Assembly: GCA_021824055.1 (NCBI GenBank)
Contig: JAKALV010000179.1
Coordinates: 1-6,806 of the forward strand
Length of the DNA stretch: 6,806 nt
DNA from: Acidobacteriota bacterium
GTDB taxonomy: Bacteria > Acidobacteriota > Vicinamibacteria > Vicinamibacterales > SCN-69-37
Direction of reading: 5' to 3'
Part shown: in pieces, positions 1 through 6,806 of the stretch
How positions within the stretch are numbered: the first letter of the stretch is position 1
How the letters are laid out: every line of letters starts with the position of its first letter
Made by a program: the position numbers and the translations under genes
Notes under the pieces: generated by a model
Seen by the model: the letters and a program-made list of their open reading frames with translations, nothing else
Database searches by the model: none
What the model was told of the DNA's origin: nothing

Positions 1-1354
1 CGATGTTGGTCTCGATCTTCTGCTGCTCGGAGATGTCTTCGCGGCCTTTGACCTCATAGATGCCGGCGACCATGTCCTCGCAATCCTGAGATCGCGTGAC
101 CATCCCGTACCCCGCCTCCTTGGCGTCATCCAGAATCGACGTCACCAGGGTCGACAGGATGCCGGCGGGCAGACTGGCCGCGAACCCGAGGTTGCTGAGA
201 ATCTTCTCAAACGCCTGCTCGGTGTCGCCGCGGCCGGCGAGCTTCGCGGTGTCGGCCGTTTCCAGATAGACGAAGAACGCTATCAGTCCGTGCATCAGCG
301 TTCCCCACGGCACGTGGGCGGACGCCTCGCTCAGCGACGATTTCACGCGCGCCCACTTGCCCGTGCCTTCTTCGAGCATCTCGCCCAGAATCTTCACGTC
401 ACGCGGATTCGACGCCTGAGCGAACTGTTTCAGCAGTTGCGCGTCCGGCTCAGCCTTCTTCAGGCCCTGTGTGATTTGTTCGGACAGCTCCGACGAGTGG
501 GCCTTGAAATACGCCAGCATCCCGTCGGGATCCTTCTCGAACGGCTTTAGTTGCGCGAGGACCTCGTCGAAGTAGTTGCGCTGCTGGAGTCCACCCAGAC
601 TGCGGCCCTTTCGGAGCGTCGTGTTGAGCCGGTCCAGTTGCTTGTACATGGTGCGGGTGTCGCCGGCCTTGCCGGCCTCAATCACCTTCTCGATGAACTG
701 CGACGCGGTGTTGGCGGAACCTTCGATCGTGTAGATCCCGCGGGTCTCACCGAGGGGCAGCAGGTCCGCGAAACCCGCGCGCACCGCCTCGCCCTCCTTG
801 TAGATCATCCGGCCGCTCTTCGCCTCATACGCGTCACGGAACGCCTTCGAACCCTTGCCCCACAACCCCTCGACCTCCGCCCCGCCCAGGTTGGGGTTGA
901 TGCCGGTCTTCTTGAGCGTCGTGAGCGCTTCGGTCGCGTCGTCGATCCCTTCCAGCACTTCGTCGGGCGGATAGATGTTGATGCTCGACAACACCTTGTC
1001 GGCGGCGGCCTTGTCGGGGAAGCGCAAGCGGACCTTTTCCGCGATCTTCTCGCGCGTCGCCCGCCAAGCTTCCTGCGCGGCCTCCGGGCTCGAGCCCTCC
1101 GGCGCCACCAGTCGCATGTCGTGATCCGAGGTGCCGCCGGTGAGCGGGTCCTGGTACTTCGACCCCGATACCCAGGAGCCGACGGTCACGATCCTGGCGT
1201 CGGTCTCCCTGACCGTTTCCATGACGATGTCCAGGACCTGCTGGCGCGTGGGGGTGAGGGTCTTCAGGACATTGGGGTCCTGTGCCCGGAGATCGGGACC
1301 GGCAAGCGCGATGAAAAGAACAGCGAAAGCGGTGAGGCGGTGACGGAGGCTCAT
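1..1354 (-). CDS. Exported protein with nucleotidyltransferase-like signature, 3' end outside window
   Basis: The open frame runs 451 codons from the ATG at 1354 to the left edge without a stop, so the C-terminus is missing. The start is supported by AGGAGG at 1366-1371, 11 bases upstream. Residues 1-24 look like a Sec signal peptide: arginines at 4 and 6, hydrophobic core LTAFAVLFIALAG, and a likely cleavage in LRA|QD, so the protein is probably periplasmic or surface-located. Residues 56-82 contain IVTVGS, a longer than usual loop, then TSDHDMRLV. This fits the polymerase-beta-type nucleotidyltransferase pattern (hG[GS], then DxD), with G59-S60 and D78/D80 as candidate metal ligands. The third acidic residue is not obvious; the next predicted strand reads SINIYPP. 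Residues 210-345 look mostly helical and charged. Residues 350-367 and 385-407 are hydrophobic and could be membrane or buried helices. I do not recognise a named family. The reading frame is confident, the fold assignment moderate, and enzymatic activity unproven. Confidence 0.85.
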   Translation of the reverse strand, partial: MSLRHRLTAFAVLFIALAGPDLRAQDPNVLKTLTPTRQQVLDIVMETVRETDARIVTVGSWVSGSKYQDPLTGGTSDHDMRLVAPEGSSPEAAQEAWRATREKIAEKVRLRFPDKAAADKVLSSINIYPPDEVLEGIDDATEALTTLKKTGINPNLGGAEVEGLWGKGSKAFRDAYEAKSGRMIYKEGEAVRAGFADLLPLGETRGIYTIEGSANTASQFIEKVIEAGKAGDTRTMYKQLDRLNTTLRKGRSLGGLQQRNYFDEVLAQLKPFEKDPDGMLAYFKAHSSELSEQITQGLKKAEPDAQLLKQFAQASNPRDVKILGEMLEEGTGKWARVKSSLSEASAHVPWGTLMHGLIAFFVYLETADTAKLAGRGDTEQAFEKILSNLGFAASLPAGILSTLVTSILDDAKEAGYGMVTRSQDCEDMVAGIYEVKGREDISEQQKIETNI

Positions 1355-1565
1355 GATGAGACACCCCTCCTGCGGAAACTCTCGCCCTTGAGCGCGGAAT
1401 TTCCCGAGGCGCTATCGTGCTCGTTTCGGATTGCGCCAATTGTTGGCGCGATCCTTACGAAGCGCGCGTGATGGCGTGGAGACTTGCAACTCTCAGACCA
1501 CGCAGTGTTGCGAGAGCACCGCGATCGCCCTTGCGCCGGACCACGGCCGGGGGGAACATCAAGCC
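1355..1565. promoter_or_regulatory. Divergent intergenic region with a strong dyad at 1429-1453
   Basis: These 211 bases separate two divergently transcribed genes and must hold the promoter of the pilin-like gene and probably that of the exported protein. The clearest element is a dyad: GCGCCAA-TTG-TTGGCGC at 1433-1449, extended outward by GAT/ATC pairs with one T/G position, giving 11-base arms from 1429 to 1453. It could be an operator for a dimeric regulator acting on one or both genes, or a hairpin. No convincing sigma-70 -35/-10 pair stands out on either strand; TTGGCG inside the dyad followed 16 bases later by a poor -10 on the minus strand is the best I find. No small ORF here looks coding. 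Confidence 0.4.
1366..1371 (-). promoter_or_regulatory. Shine-Dalgarno site for the exported nucleotidyltransferase-like gene
   Basis: A perfect AGGAGG on the minus strand lies 11 bases before the ATG at 1354. The spacing is slightly long, but the site is followed by GGG, so pairing could shift a little towards the start. It is the best ribosome binding site in the window and decides this start. Confidence 0.7.
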
Positions 1566-2099
1566 ATGAAACGGCTACTCCTGGTCGTCATTGTGTTGCT
1601 GGTGGCGCTCGTGGTGGTGGGGCGCCTCATGAAGTCACACGTCGTGCCCGATCTGCAGAACGCCCGGCAGTCCGGCAACGAAGCATCCGCGATCGGCGCG
1701 CTACGCGCCATCATCAGTGCCCAGCAGGTCTATACGACATCGTGTGTCCTCGGCGGGTTTGCCGTGACGCTCAACGATCTCGCCAAGCCGCCTTCAGGCG
1801 GCGCCACGACATTCATCAGCGAGGACCTCGGCGTCAACGGCGTGGTCAAGATGGGCTATCGCATCACGGTGGCGAGGGATGCCGCGTCCGGAGTGAAGGA
1901 TGTGGGCACAGCCGCCGCCACCTGCAATGGCTCGACGAGCACGCCCGCGAGTTCGTATTTCGCCAGCGCTGAACCGGTGGCACCCGGCGATACGGGCATC
2001 CGCTACTTCGCGACCGACGCCCGCGGAACGATCTACGAAAGCACGCACCCGATCACCAACCCGATCGTGCCGTCGGCAACTGTTACGGAAATCAAGTAG
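1566..2099 (+). CDS. Membrane-anchored pilin-like protein lacking the prepilin cleavage motif
   Basis: This encodes 177 residues. The ATG at 1566 is chosen because it directly precedes MKR and a hydrophobic helix (residues 4-19); a G-rich stretch (GGGGGGAA, 1549-1556) about 9 bases upstream may serve as a weak ribosome site. A longer in-frame extension to 1431 has no coding character. Residues 28-52 (PDLQNARQSGNEASAIGALRAIISAQ) match the helix of type IV pilins and GspG-like pseudopilins, where the usual text is PNLLRAR..ANEASAIGSLRTINSAQ. The rest fits the small globular domain of acidobacterial pilin-like proteins: C60 and C120 may form a disulfide, followed by YFASAEPVAPGDTGIRYFATDARGTIYEST (residues 131-160). 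The GFTLIE prepilin peptidase site and Glu5 are absent, so this is probably a non-cleaved, membrane-tethered relative exposed to the periplasm. Its role (pilus accessory, secretion, or unrelated) cannot be read from the sequence. Confidence 0.85.
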   Translation: MKRLLLVVIVLLVALVVVGRLMKSHVVPDLQNARQSGNEASAIGALRAIISAQQVYTTSCVLGGFAVTLNDLAKPPSGGATTFISEDLGVNGVVKMGYRITVARDAASGVKDVGTAAATCNGSTSTPASSYFASAEPVAPGDTGIRYFATDARGTIYESTHPITNPIVPSATVTEIK

Positions 2100-2134
2100 G
2101 CTCGGCGCCCGGAACTGACCGCGGCGCTCAGCCT
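2098..2134. terminator. Probable two-way terminator hairpin overlapping both stop codons
   Basis: The arm at 2098-2109 (AGGCTCGGCGCC) pairs with 2123-2134 (GGCGCTCAGCCT) in 10 Watson-Crick pairs, one G-T and one C-C mismatch. The stem continues with CGG/CCG (2110-2112 with 2119-2121), with C2122 bulged and a six-base AACTGA loop. It lies between two convergent genes and includes the last bases of the pilin-like gene's TAG (2097-2099) and the TGA of the M23 peptidase gene (2128-2130). T-rich tails are weak on both sides (CTTCAGTTT on plus, ACTTGATTT on minus), so termination efficiency is uncertain, but the position fits well. Confidence 0.55.
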
Positions 2135-3423
2135 TCCTTCAGTTTCCGCGTCACCCGGTCAGCAATCCAATGCGGATCCCACCACTCGATCGGGTTCACC
2201 ATCTGCCCGTTGACGAGCATCGTGAAGTGCAGGTGGTCGCCCGCCGCCAGGCCGGTCATGCCGGTCTTGCCGATCTCCTGACCTTTCTCCACCATGTCGC
2301 CGGGCTTCACCGCGAACGACGACAGGTGGCCGTACAGCGACTGGACGCCCATGCCGTGATCGATGATCACGCAGTTGCCGTAGATGCCGAGCTCGGCCGC
2401 GTAGAGCACCTTGCCTCTGTTCGCGGCGTGGACGACGGCATTTGCGAACGACGCGAGGTCGAAACCGAGATGGACCTGCCGGTCCACTTCCTTGCCCTGA
2501 TACGTGTAGGTGCGGAAATCGGCGAACGCGGCTTCGGCTTTCGTGTTCGTGAACGGATAGAACGGCTCGGTCCACAGCATCGTCGGCGCCGTTTGTGCCG
2601 CCATCGACCGGATCTTCTCGGCGTTCAGCTTACGTAACTGGCTGTTGATCGCCACGAACTTCTCGATCGTGGATCCGGACGGAGTGATCTCGTTCGTGCC
2701 GGCGAGGATCGCGGGCACGACGCGGTCGATGAACTTGTCGTCCAGCGGAATCGTGCTCTTCTTGAACGGCTTGGTGAACGTCAGGTGATCGAAGTCGCTC
2801 GTCGCTGTTTCGCCCGAGACGTCACGCGCGAACAGCCGCATCGGCGTGTTGACGTCCTGGTCGTACCGCAGGGCGAAGAACGCGATGTGGAGATCGCCGG
2901 TCGTCGGGAATCCCGGGTACTCGAGGTCGCCGACCTGGACGCCCGACGCGACGTCCGACGGCGTGGCGCGGTAGACGATCATCTCCGAGCCGCCCAGGTT
3001 GATGTAGTGCTTCGTCGAGACCACCGACACGCGCGGTTTCTCGAGCCGGATGGTGACGTCGGCGCTGCTTGTGGTTTCCAGCGTGCGGATCTTCCAGACC
3101 GTGCGGCTCGCGGTGACGATGAGCTTGGCGGGCCCGGCCTGCACCTTCAGCCCGGGGTTCATGGCCGCGCTGAGCGTTGTCGACACGACGGCGTTGGCCG
3201 TGCCCGATCGCACGAGCGTCCGCACGCCGTTCTGCTCGAAGTAGGCCGTGTAGGCGAACACGTCGCCGGGCGCGGCCGGCTGGAACTCGAACGGAATGGA
3301 GGCGCCCGCGAACGTGCCGGGTTTCGTGATGACCACCGACGGGGCCGGCATGAACCCGGCCGCGAGATAGGCGCCGGCCACGCCAAGAACGACAACAACC
3401 AGAAGCAGGATGAGCTTGCGCAT
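2128..3423 (-). CDS. Membrane-anchored M23 (LytM-type) metallopeptidase with N-terminal Ig-like region
   Basis: This encodes 431 residues and probably cuts peptide cross-links of peptidoglycan in the periplasm. Residues 4-22 (LILLLVVVVLGVAGAYLAA) form a signal anchor. Residues about 28-130 are rich in beta strands and look Ig-like, beginning PSVVITKPGTFAGASIPFEF. A middle region of about 130-300 has no family I recognise. The C-terminal M23 domain (about 300-415) has the full set of motifs: HLGFD with H318 and D322, YGHLSS with H366, and GDHLHF with H397 and H399. By homology H318, D322 and H399 bind zinc and H366/H397 are catalytic, so the enzyme should be active. An in-frame TGA at 3427-3429 fixes the ATG at 3423 as the most upstream start; no good Shine-Dalgarno precedes it. 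The gene follows glutaryl-CoA dehydrogenase on the same strand, with a palindromic repeat in the gap. Confidence 0.93.
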   Translation of the reverse strand: MRKLILLLVVVVLGVAGAYLAAGFMPAPSVVITKPGTFAGASIPFEFQPAAPGDVFAYTAYFEQNGVRTLVRSGTANAVVSTTLSAAMNPGLKVQAGPAKLIVTASRTVWKIRTLETTSSADVTIRLEKPRVSVVSTKHYINLGGSEMIVYRATPSDVASGVQVGDLEYPGFPTTGDLHIAFFALRYDQDVNTPMRLFARDVSGETATSDFDHLTFTKPFKKSTIPLDDKFIDRVVPAILAGTNEITPSGSTIEKFVAINSQLRKLNAEKIRSMAAQTAPTMLWTEPFYPFTNTKAEAAFADFRTYTYQGKEVDRQVHLGFDLASFANAVVHAANRGKVLYAAELGIYGNCVIIDHGMGVQSLYGHLSSFAVKPGDMVEKGQEIGKTGMTGLAAGDHLHFTMLVNGQMVNPIEWWDPHWIADRVTRKLKEG

Positions 3424-3450
3424 GGCTCAATGGTACCGCGCCCAAGGACA

Positions 3451-3516
3451 TTAACCGTGAAGAACGTGGAGAACGTAAAGAAACTTCTTCACGTTCTTTA
3501 TGTTCTTCACGGTTGA
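3451..3516. repeat. Palindromic repeat, copy 1, made of 9-base units
   Basis: The 30-base arms 3453-3482 and 3485-3514 are inverted repeats matching at 26 of 30 positions, separated by only two bases, and the outer TT/GA adds one more pair plus a wobble. Each arm contains three GTGAAGAAC-like units (GTGAAGAAC, GTGGAGAAC, GTAAAGAAA, then their inverse). All four arm mismatches are A/G transitions. A second, diverged copy lies at 4763-4829. On the minus strand the element begins 11 bases after the TGA of glutaryl-CoA dehydrogenase and ends 27 bases before the M23 start. It could form a strong mRNA hairpin; there is no T tract after it, so it is not a classical intrinsic terminator. Confidence 0.9.
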
Positions 3517-3527
3517 TTGCTCTTGGC

Positions 3528-4718
<1,191 letters not shown>

Positions 4719-4762
4719 AACGCTCCACTAATCATTTCATGGACAGGGCAGGTCAAAAGCGG

Positions 4763-4829
4763 TTAACCGTGAAGAACGTAAAGAACGTAGAGTAACTTCC
4801 TTCACGTTCTTCACGTTCTCCACGGTTAA
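4763..4829. repeat. Palindromic repeat, copy 2, made of 9-base units
   Basis: The arms 4763-4792 and 4800-4829 are inverted repeats matching at 26 of 30 positions, around a seven-base centre (TAACTTC). As in copy 1 at 3451-3516, each arm starts TTAACC and carries GTGAAGAAC-like units, and all four arm mismatches are A/G transitions. The two copies align end to end with a single one-base gap and mostly transition differences. On the minus strand the repeat begins 11 bases after the TAA of the permease gene and ends 44 bases before the glutaryl-CoA dehydrogenase start. In a minus-strand transcript three of the four imperfect positions would be G-U pairs, so a stable hairpin is expected. Confidence 0.9.
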
Positions 4830-4840
4830 TTGCCTTTGTC

Positions 4841-6806
4841 TTATTCCCCCCGGAGCGCGCTGGTCGGGTCCAGCCGCGCGGCGCGGCGGGCCGGCAGCCA
4901 TGCCGAGATGGCGGCAATCACCAGAAACACCAGCACCATCACCGCGTACGTCAGCGGATCGGTGGCCGAAACGCCCACCAGCATGCTGCGCATGAGCTGC
5001 GTCAGCGCGAACGCCGCGGCCAGACCGAGCGCCATGCCGATCACGCTCAGGCGCAGCCCGTGCTCGACGACGAGCGAGAGAATGCCGGCGGGCGTGGCGC
5101 CCAGGGCCATCCGCACGCCGATCTCCGACGTCCGCTGCCGCACCATCGTGGACAGCACGCCGTAGAGTCCAACGGCCACGAGAATCGTGGCGACGGCGGC
5201 GAATACGGTCACAAGCATTAGCTGGAAGCGCGTGCCGGCGGTGGAGCGGTTGACCAGTTCATCGAGCGTCGCCAACTGAACCACCAGAATGCGCGGGTCA
5301 AATCCGGTCACGGTGGCGCGCACGGCGCCGGCGAGCGCGCCGGGATCGCCGCTGACGCGCAGCGCCCATTTGCTCGTGCCGCCGTAGCCGAGAAAACCGT
5401 CCGTGACGTAGACCTGTTCGCGGCCCGCCGTGGCCAGCGACGTCACGCGCTGATGCGCCACGACGCCGATGATCTCGACAAACTCCGGCTCCGGCGTACG
5501 AATGCGAATCAGGATTCGCTTGCCGACCGCGCGCTGCCCCGGAAACGCCTTGGCCGCCAGCACATCGTCCACCACGACCACGGCTTGGCGCGAAAGGTTG
5601 TCGGCGTCGGTGAACACGCGGCCGTCGACGAGTTTCGTGCCCAGCGTGTCGAAGTACCCGGGGAGCACGCGCTGCCAGTCCACAGCCTGGTATTTCGAGT
5701 TGTCCGCAAGCGCGTCCTCGGTGCCCCAGCGGACCGTGCTGAAATCTCCGGCCAGCGGAAACGGGAACGACGCGGTCACGCCGGTGACGCCGGGAATGGC
5801 GGCCAGCTTGTCTTTGAGGAGGCTGGACCGCGCGAGCCGTTCTTCCGGCGTGGCGCCGCGGCCGCCGAGCAACTGGAACGTCAGCACGCCGTGTGGATTG
5901 AAGCCGGGATCGATGCGCTGCAGCGCCAGAAACGTGCGGACCATCAGGCCCGAGCCGACGAGCAGGACGAAGCAGAGCGCCACCTCGATGGCCACCACCG
6001 CGTTGCGCAGCCGTCCGCCCGCGCCCAGCCCCTCGGCGCGCCCGCTGCCGCGCAGGACGTCGATCGCGCTGGTGCGGATGGCGTTCAGCGCCGGCGCCAG
6101 GCCGAAGATCAGCGCGGCGATGAGGCCGCTCGCCGCCGCGTAGGCCAGTGCCGCGCCGTCCACGGTGACGCCGTTCAGCCGCGGCAGATTGGCCGGCGCG
6201 ACGGAGACGAGCGCGCGGACGCCGGCCCAGGCCAGGCCCACGCCGCCGGCAATGCCGAGGAGCGCGAGCACGAACGCCTCGGCCAGCATCGGCCCCAGCA
6301 GCCGCCAGCCGTCGGCGCCGAGGGCCGAACGCACGGCGAGCTCGGTCTGCCGGCGCGACGCGCGCACGAGCAGCAGATTCGCGACGTTCGCGCAGGCGAT
6401 CAGCAGCAGAAACACGCCGGCGCCCATCAGCGCGAGGATCGCCGGCCGCACGTCCGCGACGAGGTTGCGATGCATCGGTTCGGCGCGCGTGTAGAAGTCG
6501 GCGGTGCCAAGCACGACGAAATCGCGGCGCATGCCGGCGGTGACGCGCTCCAGTTGATCCTGCGCCATCGCGAGCGTGGCGCCGGGTCTGAGGCGGCCGA
6601 TCGGCCGCAAGCCGTAGCCGAGGCGGTTCGCGTTGTTGTAGGCCGCGCGCGAGGCGATCCACACGTCGGGTCGCGGCTCCACGTTATCCGCGGGAGGAAA
6701 CAACAGCTCGAATCCCGGCGCCAGGACGCCGACCACCTGAATGCCCTGGCGGCCTCCCGCGGCGATGCGTTGTCCGATGATGTCGTCACGGCCGCCATAC
6801 CGGCGC
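4841..6806 (-). CDS. MacB/FtsX-type ABC permease, duplicated-orphan-permease layout, 5' end outside window
   Basis: The frame stays open to the right edge, giving 654 residues plus a TAA; the true start lies outside, and an internal GTG at 6736 should not be used as the start. Residues are counted from the window edge. The first visible residues (YGGRDDIIGQRIAAGG, then VVGVLAPGFELLFP) are the end of a MacB-like periplasmic domain. Transmembrane segments lie near 122-148, 172-198, 219-240 and 270-293, then a second periplasmic domain, then segments near 527-553, 580-605 and 616-637. Two FtsX-type repeats are marked by RQTELAVRSALGA (152-164) and RTSEIGVRMALGA (558-570), and the end PARRAARLDPTSALRGE is typical of the family. 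Two permease halves in one chain without an attached ATPase fit the acidobacterial duplicated orphan permeases. The substrate is unknown (macrolide, peptide or lipid export, or mechanotransmission). It lies upstream of glutaryl-CoA dehydrogenase on the same strand, with a repeat between them. Confidence 0.93.
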   Translation of the reverse strand, partial: RRYGGRDDIIGQRIAAGGRQGIQVVGVLAPGFELLFPPADNVEPRPDVWIASRAAYNNANRLGYGLRPIGRLRPGATLAMAQDQLERVTAGMRRDFVVLGTADFYTRAEPMHRNLVADVRPAILALMGAGVFLLLIACANVANLLLVRASRRQTELAVRSALGADGWRLLGPMLAEAFVLALLGIAGGVGLAWAGVRALVSVAPANLPRLNGVTVDGAALAYAAASGLIAALIFGLAPALNAIRTSAIDVLRGSGRAEGLGAGGRLRNAVVAIEVALCFVLLVGSGLMVRTFLALQRIDPGFNPHGVLTFQLLGGRGATPEERLARSSLLKDKLAAIPGVTGVTASFPFPLAGDFSTVRWGTEDALADNSKYQAVDWQRVLPGYFDTLGTKLVDGRVFTDADNLSRQAVVVVDDVLAAKAFPGQRAVGKRILIRIRTPEPEFVEIIGVVAHQRVTSLATAGREQVYVTDGFLGYGGTSKWALRVSGDPGALAGAVRATVTGFDPRILVVQLATLDELVNRSTAGTRFQLMLVTVFAAVATILVAVGLYGVLSTMVRQRTSEIGVRMALGATPAGILSLVVEHGLRLSVIGMALGLAAAFALTQLMRSMLVGVSATDPLTYAVMVLVFLVIAAISAWLPARRAARLDPTSALRGE

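Noticed and set aside
551..1471. A 306-codon plus-strand open frame opposite the exported protein gene
   Set aside because: Its product is arginine-, leucine- and valine-rich without domains, as expected for an antisense frame in GC-rich DNA; the opposite strand has a signal peptide, a ribosome site and coherent motifs.
3451..3516. Reading the palindrome as a classical rho-independent terminator
   Set aside because: The hairpin is long but is not GC-rich at its base and is not followed by a T tract on the minus strand; a repeat or mRNA-stability role is as likely.
4728..4756. TTGACC, 17 bases, GATTAG as a promoter for glutaryl-CoA dehydrogenase
   Set aside because: The -35 is good, but the -10 matches only three of six positions and transcription would start a few bases before the ATG, excluding the GGAG ribosome site; not strong enough to annotate.
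5298..6662. A 454-codon minus-strand open frame overlapping the permease gene
   Set aside because: It is an out-of-frame shadow, very rich in Arg and Ala, whereas the overlapping frame gives a recognisable FtsX/MacB permease.

Overview
The window is GC-rich, gene-dense bacterial chromosome. Three protein types point to Acidobacteriota, perhaps the Vicinamibacteria side: a MacB/FtsX-type permease with the layout of the acidobacterial duplicated orphan permeases, a short pilin-like protein with the 'NEASAIGALRAI' core seen in acidobacterial pilins, and an Ig-like/M23 peptidase. This assignment comes from family resemblance by eye, not from a search.

Layout from left to right. (1) A minus-strand gene, cut by the left edge, encodes an exported protein with a nucleotidyltransferase-like signature and a long helical, partly hydrophobic remainder. 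(2) A 211-base divergent intergenic region carries a strong dyad. (3) A plus-strand gene encodes a membrane-anchored pilin-like protein that has lost the prepilin peptidase site. (4) A hairpin overlaps the stop codons of two convergent genes and is probably a two-way terminator. (5) Three minus-strand genes follow, read right to left: the ABC-type permease (5' end outside the window), a glutaryl-CoA dehydrogenase, and a membrane-anchored M23 peptidase. Each of the two gaps between them holds one copy of the same palindromic repeat.

The three minus-strand genes on the right could be co-transcribed, with gaps of 122 and 104 bases, but their functions (membrane transport or efflux, amino-acid/aromatic catabolism, cell-wall remodelling) do not form an obvious pathway. 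The most unusual feature is the repeat pair at 3451-3516 and 4763-4829. Each arm is built from three 9-base GTGAAGAAC-like units, and each copy sits exactly 11 bases after the stop codon of the gene before it, with the intervening bases also partly conserved. I see no CRISPR array, rRNA or tRNA gene, transposase, or recognisable defence system.
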